Below the pieces are notes generated by a model. That model was not told where the DNA came from. It worked only from the letters and a program-made list of their open reading frames with translations, and did not search any database. Source: Marthasterias glacialis (taxonomy: Eukaryota; Echinodermata; Asteroidea; Forcipulatida; Asteriidae). Taken from it: DNA of 64,000 nt. This document shows, piece by piece, positions 34,848 to 47,800 of the stretch. The translations under genes were made by a program, and so were the position numbers. The number at the start of each line of letters is the position of its first letter. Within the stretch, counting starts at the first letter, position 1. The stretch covers positions 13,610,049 through 13,674,048 of the forward strand of contig OU452238.1 in NCBI GenBank assembly GCA_911728455.2, given 5' to 3'.

Positions 34848-37800
34848 CAGGGCTTTCCAACAGTGTCAGACTTGTCAGTTTTCCGCCAATACTTTGGGAG
34901 ATAGAGCCGTTGCTAAGTCTTGTTTTCACTCTGTTACAGCTTCGTGTACAAAAGTGCCATTAGACAGGTGTTTGAAGCGCATTCGGAGCAGCCCCGCTCT
35001 CTGGTGGTTTCAACAAGGAAGATGGCCCTGGCTGGCCGGGAAAACTAGATTTTCAGATGCAGGACTATGGCAGCTACCTGCAGGTACAAGAAATTTCTCT
35101 CTAGCCCCATTATTTATGGAGTTATTGGCCGTGGCGCTGCCGACTTCTTTTTTGGGCGTTTTTTTTTTTTTTTTTTTTTGCTGGCTTCAGTCCAGCACAC
35201 ACGCAGCGGCCTTGGCTATTGTTGACGTACACAGAGCATGGCCATTTGCTCTTGACATCTTCGGGGTGTCCTCACTCTGCGGTCCCTGGCATCCTCCCTG
35301 TTTATCCCACAACCCCAAGACCGGCATTTTCGGAAAGCCCATGAGCAGGGCTTTCCAACAGTGTCAGACTTGTCAGTTTTCCGCCAATACTTTGGGAGAT
35401 AGAGCCGTTGCTAAGTCTTGTTTTCACTCTGTTACAGCTTCGTGTACAAAAGTGCTATTAGACAGGTGTTTGAAGCGCATTCGGAGCAGCCCCGCTCTCT
35501 GGTGGTTTCAAGGAGGAAGATGGCCCTGGCTGGCCGGGAAAACTAAGTTTTCGGATGCAGGACTATGGCAGCTACTGCAGGTACAAGAAATTTCTCTCTA
35601 GCCCCATTATTTGTGGAGTTATTGGCCGTGGCGCTGCCGACTTCTTTTTTCGGCGTTTTTTTTTTTTGCTGGCTTCAGTCCAGCACACACGTAGCGGCCT
35701 TGGCTATTGTTGACGTACACAGAGCATGGCCATTTGCTCTTGACATCTTCGGGGTGTCCTCACTCGGCGGTCCCTGGCATCCTCCCTGTTTATCCCACAA
35801 CCCCGAGACCGGCATTTTCGGAAAGCCCATGAGCAGGGCTTTCAAACAGTGTCACACTTGTCAGTTTTCCGCCAATACTTTGGGAGATAAAGCCGTTGCT
35901 CAGTCTTGTTTTCACTCTGTTAAAGCTTCGTGTACAAAAGTGCCATTAGACAGGTGTTTCAAGCGCATTCGGAGCAGCCCCGCTCTCTGGGGGTTTCAAC
36001 GCGGAAGATGGCCCTGGCTGGCCGGGAAAACAAGATTTTCGGATGCAGGACTATGGCAGCTACCTGCAGGTACAAGAAATTTCTCTCTAGCCCCATTATT
36101 TATGGAGTTATTGGCCGTGGCGCTGCCGACTTCTTTTTTCGGCGTTTTTTTGTTTTTTTTTTTTTTTTGCTGGCTTCAGTCCAGCACACACGTAGCGGCC
36201 TTGGCTATTGTTGACGTACACAGAGCATGGCCATTTGCTCTTGACATCTTCGGGGTGTCCTCACTCTGCGGTCCCTGGCATCCTCCCTGTTTATCCCACA
36301 ACCCCAAGACCGGCATTTTCGGAAAGCCCATGAGCAGGGCTTTCCAACAGTGTCAGACTTGTCAGTTTTCCGCCAATACTTTGGGAGATAGAGCCGTTGC
36401 TAAGTCTTGTTTTCACTCTGTTACAGCTTCGTGTACAAAAGTGCCATTAGACAGGTGTTTGAAGCGCATTCGGAGCAGCCCCGCTCTCTGGTGGTTTCAA
36501 GGAGGAAGATGGCCCTGGCTGGCCGGGAAAACTAAGTTTTCGGATGCAGGACTATGGCAGCTACTGCAGGTACAAGAAATTTCTCTCTAGCCCCATTATT
36601 TGTGGAGTTATTGGCCGTGGCGCTGCCGACTTCTTTTTTCGGCGTTTTTTTTTTTTGCTGGCTTCAGTCCAGCACACACGTAGCGGCCTTGGCTATTGTT
36701 GACGTACACAGAGCATGGCCATTTGCTCTTGACATCTTCGGGGTGTCCTCACTCCGCGGTCCCTGGCATCCTCCCTGTTTATCCCACAACCCCAAGACCG
36801 GCATTTTCGGAAAGCCCATGAGCAGGGCTTTCCAACATTGTCAGACTTGTCAGTTTTCCGCCAATACTTTGGGAGATAGAGCCGTTGCTAAGTCTTGTTT
36901 TCACTCTGTTACAGCTTCGTGTACAAAAGTGCCATTAGACAGGTGTTTGAAGCGCATTCGGAGCAGCCCCGCTCTCTGGTGGTTTCAACAAGGAAGATGG
37001 CCCTGGCTGGCCGGGAAAACTAGATTTTCAGATGCAGGACTATGGCAGCTACCTGCAGGTACAAGAAATTTCTCTCTAGCCCCATTATTTATGGAGTTAT
37101 TGGCCGTGGCGCTGCCGACTTCTTTTCTTGGCGGTTTTTTTTTTTTTTTTTTTTTTGCTGGCTTCAGTCCAGCACACACGTAGCGGCCTTGGCTATTGTT
37201 GACGTACACAGAGCATGGCCATTTGCTCTTGACATCTTCGGGGTGTCCTCACTCCGCGGTCCCTGGCATCCTCCCTGTTTATCCCACAACCCCAAGACCG
37301 GCATTTTCGGAAAGCCCATGAGCAGGGCTTTCCAACATTGTCAGACTTGTCAGTTTTCCGCCAATACTTTGGGAGATAGAGCCGTTGCTAAGTCTTGTTT
37401 TCACTCTGTTACAGCTTCGTGTACAAAAGTGCCATTAGACAGGTGTTTGAAGCGCATTCGGAGCAGCCCCACTCTCTGGTGGTTTCAACAAGGAAGATGG
37501 CCCTGGCTGGCCGGGAAAACTAGATTTTCAGATGCAGGACTATGGCAGCTACCTGCAGGTACAAGAAATTTCTCTCTAGCCCCATTATTTATGGAGTTAT
37601 TGGCCGTGGCGCTGCCGACTTCTTTTCTTGGCGGTTTTTTTTTTTTTTTTTTTTTTGCTGGCTTCAGTCCAGCACACACGTAGCGGCCTTGGCTATTGTT
37701 GACGTACACAGAGCATGGCCATTTGCTCTTGACATCTTCGGGGTGTCCTCACTCCGCGGTCCCTGGCATCCTCCCTGTTTATCCCACAACCCCAAGACCG

Positions 37801-39819
37801 GCATTTTCGGAAAGCCCATGAGCAGGGCTTTCCAACAGTGTCAGACTTGTCAGTTTTCCGCCAATACTTTGGGAGATAGAGCCGTTGCTAAGTCTTGTTT
37901 TCACTCTGTTACAGCTTCGTGTACAAAAGTGCCATTAGACAGGTGTTTGAAGCGCATTCGGAGCAGCCCCGCTCTCTGGTGGTTTCAACGCGGAAGATGG
38001 CCCTGGCTGGCCGGAAAAACTAGATTTTCAGATGCAGGACTATGGCAGCTACCTGCAGGTACAAGAAATTTCTCTCTAGCCCCATTATTTATGGAGTTAT
38101 TGGCCGTGGCGCTGCCGACTTCTTTTTTTGGCGTTTTTTTTTTGTTTTTTTTTTGCTGGCTTCAGTCCAGCACACACGTAGCGGCCTTGGCTATTGTTGA
38201 CGTACACAGAGCATGGCCATTTGCTCTTGACATCTTCGAGGTGTCCTCACTCCGCGGTCCCTGGCATCCTCCCTGTTTATTCCACAACCCCAAGATCGGC
38301 ATTTTCGGAAAGCCCATGAGCAGGGCTTTCCAACAGTGTCAGACTTGTCAGTTTTCCGCCAATACTTTGGGAGATAGAGCCGTTGCTAAGTCTTGTTTTC
38401 ACTCTGTTAAAGCTTCGTGTACAAAAGTGCCATTAGACAGGTGTTTGAAACGTATTCGGAGCAGCCCCGCTCTCTGGTGGTTTCAACGCGGAAGATAGCC
38501 CTGGCTGGCCGGGAAAACTAGATTTTCGGATGCAGGACTATGGCAGCTACCTGCAGGTACAAGAAATTTCTCTCTAGCCCCATTATTTGTGGAGTTATTG
38601 GCCGTGGCGCTGCCGACTTCTTTTTTCGGCTTTTTTTTTTTTTTTTTTTTTTTTGCTGGCTTCAGTCCAGCACACACGTATCGGCCTTGGCTATTGTTGA
38701 CGTACACAGAGCATGGCCATTTGATCTTGACATCTTCGGGGTGTCCTCACTCTGCGGTCCCTGGCATCCTCCCTGTTTATCCCACAACCCCAAGATTGGC
38801 ATTTTCGGAACGCCCATGAGCAGGGCTTTCCAACAGTGTCAGACTTGTCAGTTTTCCGCCAATACTTTGGGAGATAGAGCCGTTGCTAAGTCTTGTTTTC
38901 ACTCTGTTACAGCTTCGTGTACAAAAGTGCCATTAGACAGGTGTTTGAAGCCCATTCGGAGCAGCCCCGCTTTCTGGTGGTTTCAACGCAGAAGATGGCC
39001 CTGGCTGGCCGGGAAAACTAGATTTTCAGATGCAGGACTATGGCAGCTACCTGCAGGTACAAGAAATTTCTCTCTAGCCCCATTATTTATGGAGTTATTG
39101 GCCGTGGCGCTGCCGACTTCTTTTTTTGGCGTTTTTTTTTTTTTTTTTTTTTTTTGCTGGCTTCAGTCCAGCACACACGTAGCGGCCTTGGCTATTGTTG
39201 ACGTACACAGAGCATGGCCATTTGCTCTTGACATCTTCGGGGTGTCCTCACTCCGCGGTCCCTGGCATCCTCCCTGTTTATCCCACAACCCCAAGACTGG
39301 CATTTTCGGAACGCCCATGAGCAGGGCTTTCCAACAGTGTCAGACTTGTCAGTTTTCCGCCAATACTTTGGGAGATAGAGCCGTTTCTAAGTCTTGTTTT
39401 CACTCTGTTACAGCTTCGTGTACAAAAGTGCCATTAGACAGGTGTTTGAAGCGCATTCGGAGCAGCCCCGCTCTCTGGTGGTTTCAACGCGGAAGATGGC
39501 CCTGGCTGGCCGGGAAAACTAGATTTTCAGATGCAGGACTATGGCAGCTACCTGCAGGTACAAGAAATTTCTCTCTAGCCCCATTATTTATGGAGTTATT
39601 GGCCGTGGCGCTGCCGACTTCTTTTTTTGGCGTTTTTTTTTTGTTTTTTTTTTGCTGGCTTCAGTCCAGCACACACGTAGCGGCCTTGGCTATTGTTGAC
39701 GTACACAGAGCATGGCCATTTGCTCTTGACATCTTCGAGGTGTCCTCACTCCGCGGTCCCTGGCATCCTCCCTGTTTATTCCACAACCCCAAGACCGGCA
39801 TTTTCGGAAAGCCCATGAG
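34848..39819. repeat. Array units 71-80, large duplicated segment, copy 2
   Basis: Unit starts are 34848, 35346, 35834, 36335, 36823, 37323, 37823, 38321, 38821 and 39322. It repeats 24410-31040 but is three units shorter. Unit 72 looks like the first half of unit 51 (gtgctattagac) joined to the second half of unit 52. Unit 74 looks like the first half of unit 54 (caaggaggaag) joined to the second half of unit 56. These hybrid units are the expected products of unequal crossing-over. Differences elsewhere are few: agccccactc at 37466-37475, ccggaaaaac near 38010 and aagatcggc near 38290. Confidence 0.9.
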
Positions 39820-41619
39820 CAGGGCTTTCCAACAGTGTCAGACTTGTCAGTTTTCCGCCAATACTTTGGGAGATAGAGCCGTTGCTAAGTCTTGTTTTCA
39901 CTCTGTTAAAGCTTCGTGTACAAAAGTGCCATTAGACAGGTGTTTGAAACGTATTCGGAGCAGCCCCGCTCTCTGGTGGTTTCAACGCAGAAGATGGCCC
40001 TGGCTGGCCGGGAAAACTAGATTTTCAGATGCAGGACTATGGCAGCTACCTGCAGGTACAAGAAATTTCTCTCTAGCCCCATTATTTATGGAGTTATTGG
40101 CCGTGGCGCTGCCGACTTCTTTTTTTGGCGTTTTTTTTTTTTTTTTTTTTTTTTGCTGGCTTCAGTCCAGCACACACGTAGCGGCCTTGGCTATTGTTGA
40201 CGTACACAGAGCATGGCCATTTGCTCTTGACATCTTCGGGGTGTCCTCACTCCGCGGTCCCTGGCATCCTCCCTGTTTATCCCACAACCCCAAGATTGGT
40301 ATTTTCGGAAAGCCCATGAGCAGGGCTTTCCAACAGTGTCAGACTTGTCAGTTTTCCGCCAATACTTTGGGAGATAGATCCGTTGCTAAGTCTTGTTTTC
40401 ACTCTGTTACAGCTTCGTGTACAAAAGTGCCATTAGACAGGTGTTTGAAGCGCATTCGGAGCAGCCCCGCTCTCTGGTGGTTTCAACAAGGAAGATGGCC
40501 CTGGCTGGCCGGGAAAACTAGATTTTCAGATGCAGGACTATGGCAGCTACCTGCAGGTACAAGAAATTTCTCTCTAGCCCCATTATTTATGGAGTTATTG
40601 GCCGTGGCGCTGCCGACTTCTTTTTTTGGCGTTTTTTTTTTTTTGCTGGCTTCAGTCCAGCACACACGTAGCGGCCTTGGCTATTGTTGACGTACACAGA
40701 GCATGGCATTTGCTCTTGACATCTTCGGGGTGTCCTCACTCCGCGGTCCCTGGCATCCTCCCTGTTTATCCCACAACCCCGAGACCGGCATTTTCGGAAA
40801 GCCCATGAGCAGGGCTTTCCAACAGTGTCAGACTTGTCAGTTTTCCGCCAATACTTTGGGAGATAGAGCCGTTGCTAAGTCTTGTTTTCACTATGTTACA
40901 GCTTCGTGTACAAAAGTGCCATTAGACAGGTGTTTGAAGCGCATTCGGAGCAGCCCCGCTCTCTGGTGGTTTCAACGCGGAAGATGGCCCTGGCTGGCCG
41001 GGAAAACTAGATTTTCGGATGCAGGACTATGGCAGCTACCTGCAGGTACAAGAAATTTCTCTCTAGCCCCATTATTTATGGAGTTATTGGCCGTGGCGCT
41101 GCCGACCTTTTTTTTTTTGCGTTTTTTTTTTTTTTTTTTTTTGCTGGCTTCAGTCCAGCACACACATAGCGGCCTTGGCTATTGTTGACGTACACAGAGC
41201 ATGGCCATTTGCTCTTGACATCTTCGAGGTGTCCTCACTCCGCGGTCCCTGGCATCCTCCCTGTTTATTCCACAACCCCAAGACCGGCATTTTCGGAAAG
41301 CCCATGAGCAGGGCCTTCCAACAGTGTCAGACTTGTCAGTTTTCCGCCAATACTTTGGGAGATAGAGCCGTTGCTAAGTCTTGTTTTCACTCTGTTACAG
41401 CTTCGTGTACAAAAGTGCCATTAGACAGGTGTTTCAAGCGCATTCGGAGCAACCCCGCTCTCTGGTGGTTTCAAGGCGGAAGATGGTCCTGGCTGGACGG
41501 GAAAACTGGATTTACGGATGCAGGACTATGGCAGCTACCTGCAGGTACAAGAAATTTCTCTCTAGCCCCATCATTTGTGGAGTTATTGGCCGTGGCGCTG
41601 CCGACTTCTTTTTTCGGCG

Positions 41620-41651
<32 letters not shown>

Positions 41652-42313
41652 GCTTCAGTCCAGCACACACGTAGCGGCCTTGCCTATTGTTGACGTACAC
41701 AGAGCATGGCCATTTGCTTTTGACATCTTCGGGGTGTCCTCACTCCGCGGTCCCTGGCATCCTCCCTGTTTATCCCACAACCCCAAGACCGGCATTTTCG
41801 GAGAGCCCATGAGCAGGGCTTTCTAACAGTGTCAGACTTGTCAGTTTTTCGCCAATACTCTGGGAGATAGAGCCGTTGCTAAGTCTTGTTTTCACTCTGT
41901 TACAGCTTCGTGTACAAAAGTGCCATTAGACAGGTGTTTGAAGCGCATTCGGAGCAGCCCCGCTCTCTGGTGATTTCAACAAGTACGATGGCCCTGGCTT
42001 GCCGGGAAAACTAGATTTTCAGATGCAGGACTATGGCAGCTACCTGCAGGTACAAGAAATTTCTCTCTAGCCCCATTATTTATGGAGTTATTGGCCGTGG
42101 CGCTGCCGACTTCTTTTTTTGGCGTTTTTTTTTTTTTTTTTTTTTTTGCTGGCTTCAGTCCAGCACACACGTAGCGGCCTTGGCTATTGTTGACGTACAC
42201 AGAGCATGGCCATTTGCTCTTGACATCTTCGGGGTGTCCTCACTCCGCGGTCCCTGGCATCCTCCCTGTTTATCCCACAACCCCAAGACCGGCATTTTCG
42301 GAAAGCCCATGAG
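39820..42313. repeat. Array units 81-85, five-unit step, copy A
   Basis: Unit starts are 39820, 40321, 40810, 41309 and 41814. About 39986-42020 recurs at 42480-44514 with offset 2494. Shared private markers are ctatgttacag, gccgaccttttttttttttgcg, cacacacatagcgg, gggccttcc, ggacgggaaaactgg, ccatcatttg, ttgcctattg and cttttgacatc. The match ends at 42020/44514, where this copy reads attttcagatg and the other attttcggatg. Unit 85 begins with the left-type combination otherwise found at 0.5-19 kb. Confidence 0.9.
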
Positions 42314-44113
42314 CAGGGCTTTCCAACAGTGTCAGACTTGTCAGTTTTCCGCCAATACTTTGGGAGATAGAGCCGTTTCTAAGTCTTGTTTTCACTCTGT
42401 TACAGCTTCGTGTACAAAAGTGCCATTAGACAGGTGTTTGAAGCGCATTCGGAGCAGCCCCGCTTTCTGGTGGTTTCAACGCAGAAGATGGCCCTGGCTG
42501 GCCGGGAAAACTAGATTTTCAGATGCAGGACTATGGCAGCTACCTGCAGGTACAAGAAATTTCTCTCTAGCCCCATTATTTATGGAGTTATTGGCCGTGG
42601 CGCTGCCGACTTCTTTTTTTGGCGTTTTTTTTTTTTTTTTTTTTTTTTGCTGGCTTCAGTCCAGCACACACGTAGCGGCCTTGGCTATTGTTGACGTACA
42701 CAGAGCATGGCCATTTGCTCTTGACATCTTCGGGGTGTCCTCACTCCGCGGTCCCTGGCATCCTCCCTGTTTATCCCACAACCCCAAGATTGGTATTTTC
42801 GGAAAGCCCATGAGCAGGGCTTTCCAACAGTGTCAGACTTGTCAGTTTTCCGCCAATACTTTGGGAGATAGATCCGTTGCTAAGTCTTGTTTTCACTCTG
42901 TTACAGCTTCGTGTACAAAAGTGCCATTAGACAGGTGTTTGAAGCGCATTCGGAGCAGCCCCGCTCTCTGGTGGTTTCAACAAGGAAGATGGCCCTGGCT
43001 GGCCGGGAAAACTAGATTTTCAGATGCAGGACTATGGCAGCTACCTGCAGGTACAAGAAATTTCTCTCTAGCCCCATTATTTATGGAGTTATTGGCCGTG
43101 GCGCTGCCGACTTCTTTTTTTGGCGTTTTTTTTTTTTTGCTGGCTTCAGTCCAGCACACACGTAGCGGCCTTGGCTATTGTTGACGTACACAGAGCATGG
43201 CATTTGCTCTTGACATCTTCGGGGTGTCCTCACTCCGCGGTCCCTGGCATCCTCCCTGTTTATCCCACAACCCCGAGACCGGCATTTTCGGAAAGCCCAT
43301 GAGCAGGGCTTTCCAACAGTGTCAGACTTGTCAGTTTTCCGCCAATACTTTGGGAGATAGAGCCGTTGCTAAGTCTTGTTTTCACTATGTTACAGCTTCG
43401 TGTACAAAAGTGCCATTAGACAGGTGTTTGAAGCGCATTCGGAGCAGCCCCGCTCTCTGGTGGTTTCAACGCGGAAGATGGCCCTGGCTGGCCGGGAAAA
43501 CTAGATTTTCGGATGCAGGACTATGGCAGCTACCTGCAGGTACAAGAAATTTCTCTCTAGCCCCATTATTTATGGAGTTATTGGCCGTGGCGCTGCCGAC
43601 CTTTTTTTTTTTGCGTTTTTTTTTTTTTTTTTTTTTGCTGGCTTCAGTCCAGCACACACATAGCGGCCTTGGCTATTGTTGACGTACACAGAGCATGGCC
43701 ATTTGCTCTTGACATCTTCGAGGTGTCCTCACTCCGCGGTCCCTGGCATCCTCCCTGTTTATTCCACAACCCCAAGACCGGCATTTTCGGAAAGCCCATG
43801 AGCAGGGCCTTCCAACAGTGTCAGACTTGTCAGTTTTCCGCCAATACTTTGGGAGATAGAGCCGTTGCTAAGTCTTGTTTTCACTCTGTTACAGCTTCGT
43901 GTACAAAAGTGCCATTAGACAGGTGTTTCAAGCGCATTCGGAGCAACCCCGCTCTCTGGTGGTTTCAAGGCGGAAGATGGTCCTGGCTGGACGGGAAAAC
44001 TGGATTTACGGATGCAGGACTATGGCAGCTACCTGCAGGTACAAGAAATTTCTCTCTAGCCCCATCATTTGTGGAGTTATTGGCCGTGGCGCTGCCGACT
44101 TCTTTTTTCGGCG

Positions 44114-44145
<32 letters not shown>

Positions 44146-44803
44146 GCTTCAGTCCAGCACACACGTAGCGGCCTTGCCTATTGTTGACGTACACAGAGCA
44201 TGGCCATTTGCTTTTGACATCTTCGGGGTGTCCTCACTCCGCGGTCCCTGGCATCCTCCCTGTTTATCCCACAACCCCAAGACCGGCATTTTCGGAGAGC
44301 CCATGAGCAGGGCTTTCTAACAGTGTCAGACTTGTCAGTTTTTCGCCAATACTCTGGGAGATAGAGCCGTTGCTAAGTCTTGTTTTCACTCTGTTACAGC
44401 TTCGTGTACAAAAGTGCCATTAGACAGGTGTTTGAAGCGCATTCGGAGCAGCCCCGCTCTCTGGTGATTTCAACAAGTACGATGGCCCTGGCTTGCCGGG
44501 AAAACTAGATTTTCGGATGCAGGACTATAGCAGCTACCTGCAGGTACAAGAAATTTCTCTCTAGCCCCATTATTTGTGGAGTTATTGGCCGTGGCGCTGC
44601 CGACTTCTTTTTTCGGCGTTTTTTTTTTTTTTTTTTTGCTGGCTTCAGTCCAGCACACACGTAGCGGCCTTGGCTATTGTTGACGTACACAGAGCATGGC
44701 CATTTGCTCTTGACATCTTCGGGGTGTCCTCACTCCGCGGTCCCTGGCATCCTCCCTGTTTGTCCCACAGCCCCAAGACCGTCATTTTTGGAAAGCCCAT
44801 GAG
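42314..44803. repeat. Array units 86-90, five-unit step, copy B
   Basis: Unit starts are 42314, 42815, 43304, 43803 and 44308 (501, 489, 499, 505, 496 bp). It repeats units 81-85 in length and in markers for about 2.0 kb; unit 86 resembles unit 66/68 (gtttctaag, gctttctgg). The 3' end of unit 90 changes to gtcccacagcccc and gaccgtcattttt, variants otherwise typical of the first 13 kb. Confidence 0.9.
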
Positions 44804-47800
44804 CAGGGCTTTCCAACAGTGTCAGACTTGTCAGTTTTCCGCCAATACTTTGGGAGATAGAGCCGTTGCTAAGTCTTGTTTTCACTCTGTTACAGCTTCG
44901 TGTACAAAAGTGCCATTAGACAGGTGTTTGAAGCGCATTCGGAGCAGCCCCGCTCTCTGGTGGTTTCAACGCGGAAGATGGTCCTGGCTGGTCAGGAAAA
45001 CTGGATTTTCGGATGCAGGACTATGGCAGCTACCTGCAGGTACAAGAAATTTCTCTCTAGCGCCATTATTTCTGGAGTTATTGGCCGTGGCGCTGCCGAC
45101 TTCTTTTTTTGGCGTTTTTTTTTTTTTTTTTTTTTTTGCTGGCTTCAGTCCAGCACACACGTAGCGGCCTTGGCTATTGTTGACGTACACAGAGCATGGC
45201 CATTTGCTCTTGACATCTTCGGGGTGTCCTCACTCCGCGGTCCCTTGCATCCTCCCTGTTTATCCCACAACCCCAAAACCGGTATTTTCGGAAAGCCCAT
45301 GAACAGGGCTTTCCAACAGTGTCAGACTTGTCAGTTTTCCGCCAATACTTTGGGAGATAGAGCCGTTGCTAAGTCTTGTTTTCACTCTGTTACAGCTTCG
45401 TGTACAAAAGTGCCATTAGACAGGTGTTTGAAGCGCATTCGGAGCAGCCCCGCTCTCTGGTGGTTTCAAGGCGGAAGATGGCCCTGGCTGGCCGGGAAAA
45501 CTAGATTTTCGGATGCAGGACTATGGCAGCTACCTGCAGGTACAAGAAATTTCTCTCTAGCCCCATTATTTCTGGAGTTATTGGCCGTGGCGCTGCCGAC
45601 TTCTTTTTTCGGCGTTTTTTTTGTGTTTTTTTTTGTTTTTTTGCTGGCTTCAGTCCAGCACACACGTAGCGGCCTTGGCTATTGTTGACGTACACAGAGC
45701 ATGGCCATTTGCTCTTGACATCTTCGGGGTGTCCTCACTCCGCGGTCCCTGGCATCCTCCCTGTTTATCCCACAAGCCCAAGACCGGCATTTTCGGAAAG
45801 CCCATGAGCAGGGCTTTCCAACAGTGTCAGACTTGTCAGTTTTCCGCCAATACTTTAGGAGATAGAGCCGTTGCTAAGTCTTGTTTTCACTCTGTTACAG
45901 CTTCGTGTACAAAAGTGCCATTAGACAGGGGTTTGAAGCGCATTCGGAGCAGCCCCGCTCTCTGGTGGTTTCAAGGCGGAAGATGGTCCTGGCTGGCCGG
46001 GAAAACTAGATTTTCGGATGCAGGACTATGGCAGCTACCTGCAGGTACAAGAAATTTCTCTCTAGCGCCATTATTTCTGGAGTTATTGGCCGTGGCGCTA
46101 CCGACTTCTTTTTTTGCCGTTTTTTTTGTTTTTTTTTTTTTTTGCTGGCTTCAGTCCAGCACACACGTAGCGGCCTTGGCTATTGTTGACGTACACAGAG
46201 CATGGCCGTTTGCACTGGACATCTTCGGGGTGTCCTCACTCCGCGGTCCCTGGCATCTTTCCTGTTTATCCCACAACCCCAAGACTAGCATTTTCGGAAA
46301 GCCCATGAGCAGGGCTTTCCAACAGTGTCAGACTTGTCAGTTTTCCGCCAATACTTTGGGAGATAGTGCCGTTGCTAAGTCTTGTTTTCACTCTGTTACA
46401 GCTTCGTGTACAAAAGTGCCATTAGACAGGTGTTTGAAGCGCATTCGGAGCAGCCCCGCTCTCTGGTGGTTTCAAGGCGGAAGATGGCCCTGGCTGGCCG
46501 GGAAAACTAGATTTTCGGATGCAGGACTATGGCAGCTACCTGCAGGTACAAGAAATTTCTCTCTAGCCCCATTATTTCTGGAGTTATTGGCCGTGGCGCT
46601 GCCGACTTCTTTTTTCGGCGTTTTTTTTGTTTTTTTTTTTGTTTTTTTGCTGGCTTCAGTCCAGCACACACGTAGCGGCCTTGGCTATTGTTGACGTACA
46701 CAGAGCATGGCCATTTGCTCTTGACATCTTCGGGGTGTCCTCACTCCGCGGTCCCTGGCATCCTCCCTGTTTGTCCCACAGCCCCAAGACCGTCATTTTT
46801 GGAAAGCCCATGAGCAGGGCTTTCCAACAGTGTCAGACTTGTCAGTTTTCCGCCAATACTTTGGGAGATAGAGCCGTTGCTAAGTCTTGTTTTCACTCTG
46901 TTACAGCTTCGTGTACAAAAGTGCCATTAGACAGGTGTTTGAAGCGCATTCGGAGCAGCCCCGCTCTCTGGTGGTTTCAACGCGGAAGATGGTCCTGGCT
47001 GGTCGGGAAAACTGGATTTTCGGATGCAGGACTATGGCAGCTACCTGCAGGTACAAGAAATTTCTCTCTAGCGCCATTATTTCTGGAGTTATTGGCCGTG
47101 GCGCTGCCGACTTCTTTTTTTGGCGTTTTTTTTTTTTTTTTTTTTTTTGCTGGCTTCAGTCCAGCACACACGTAGCGGCCTTGGCTATTGTTGACGTACA
47201 CAGAGCATGGCCATTTGCTCTTGACATCTTCGGGGTGTCCTCACTCCGCGGTCCCTTGCATCCTCCCTGTTTATCCCACAACCCCAAAACCGGTATTTTC
47301 GGAAAGCCCATGAACAGGGCTTTCCAACAGTGTCAGACTTGTCAGTTTTCCGCCAATACTTTGGGAGATAGAGCCGTTGCTAAGTCTTGTTTTCACTCTG
47401 TTACAGCTTCGTGTACAAAAGTGCCATTAGACAGGTGTTTGAAGCGCATTCGGAGCAGCCCCGCTCTCTGGTGGTTTCAAGGCGGAAGATGGCCCTGGCT
47501 GGCCGGGAAAACTAGATTTTCGGATGCAGGACTATGGCAGCTACCTGCAGGTACAAGAAATTTCTCTCTAGCCCCATTATTTCTGGAGTTATTGGCCGTG
47601 GCGCTGCCGACTTCTTTTTTCGGCGTTTTTTTTGTGTTTTTTTTTGTTTTTTTGCTGGCTTCAGTCCAGCACACACGTAGCGGCCTTGGCTATTGTTGAC
47701 GTACACAGAGCATGGCCATTTGCTCTTGACATCTTCGGGGTGTCCTCACTCCGCGGTCCCTGGCATCCTCCCTGTTTATCCCACAAGCCCAAGACCGGCA

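Noticed and set aside
38540..40690. 716-codon + strand open frame as a gene
   Set aside because: Same cause: consecutive units of 498 or 501 bp keep phase by chance. There is no start context, no end feature and no conservation of frame in the matching copy at 28.6-31 kb.
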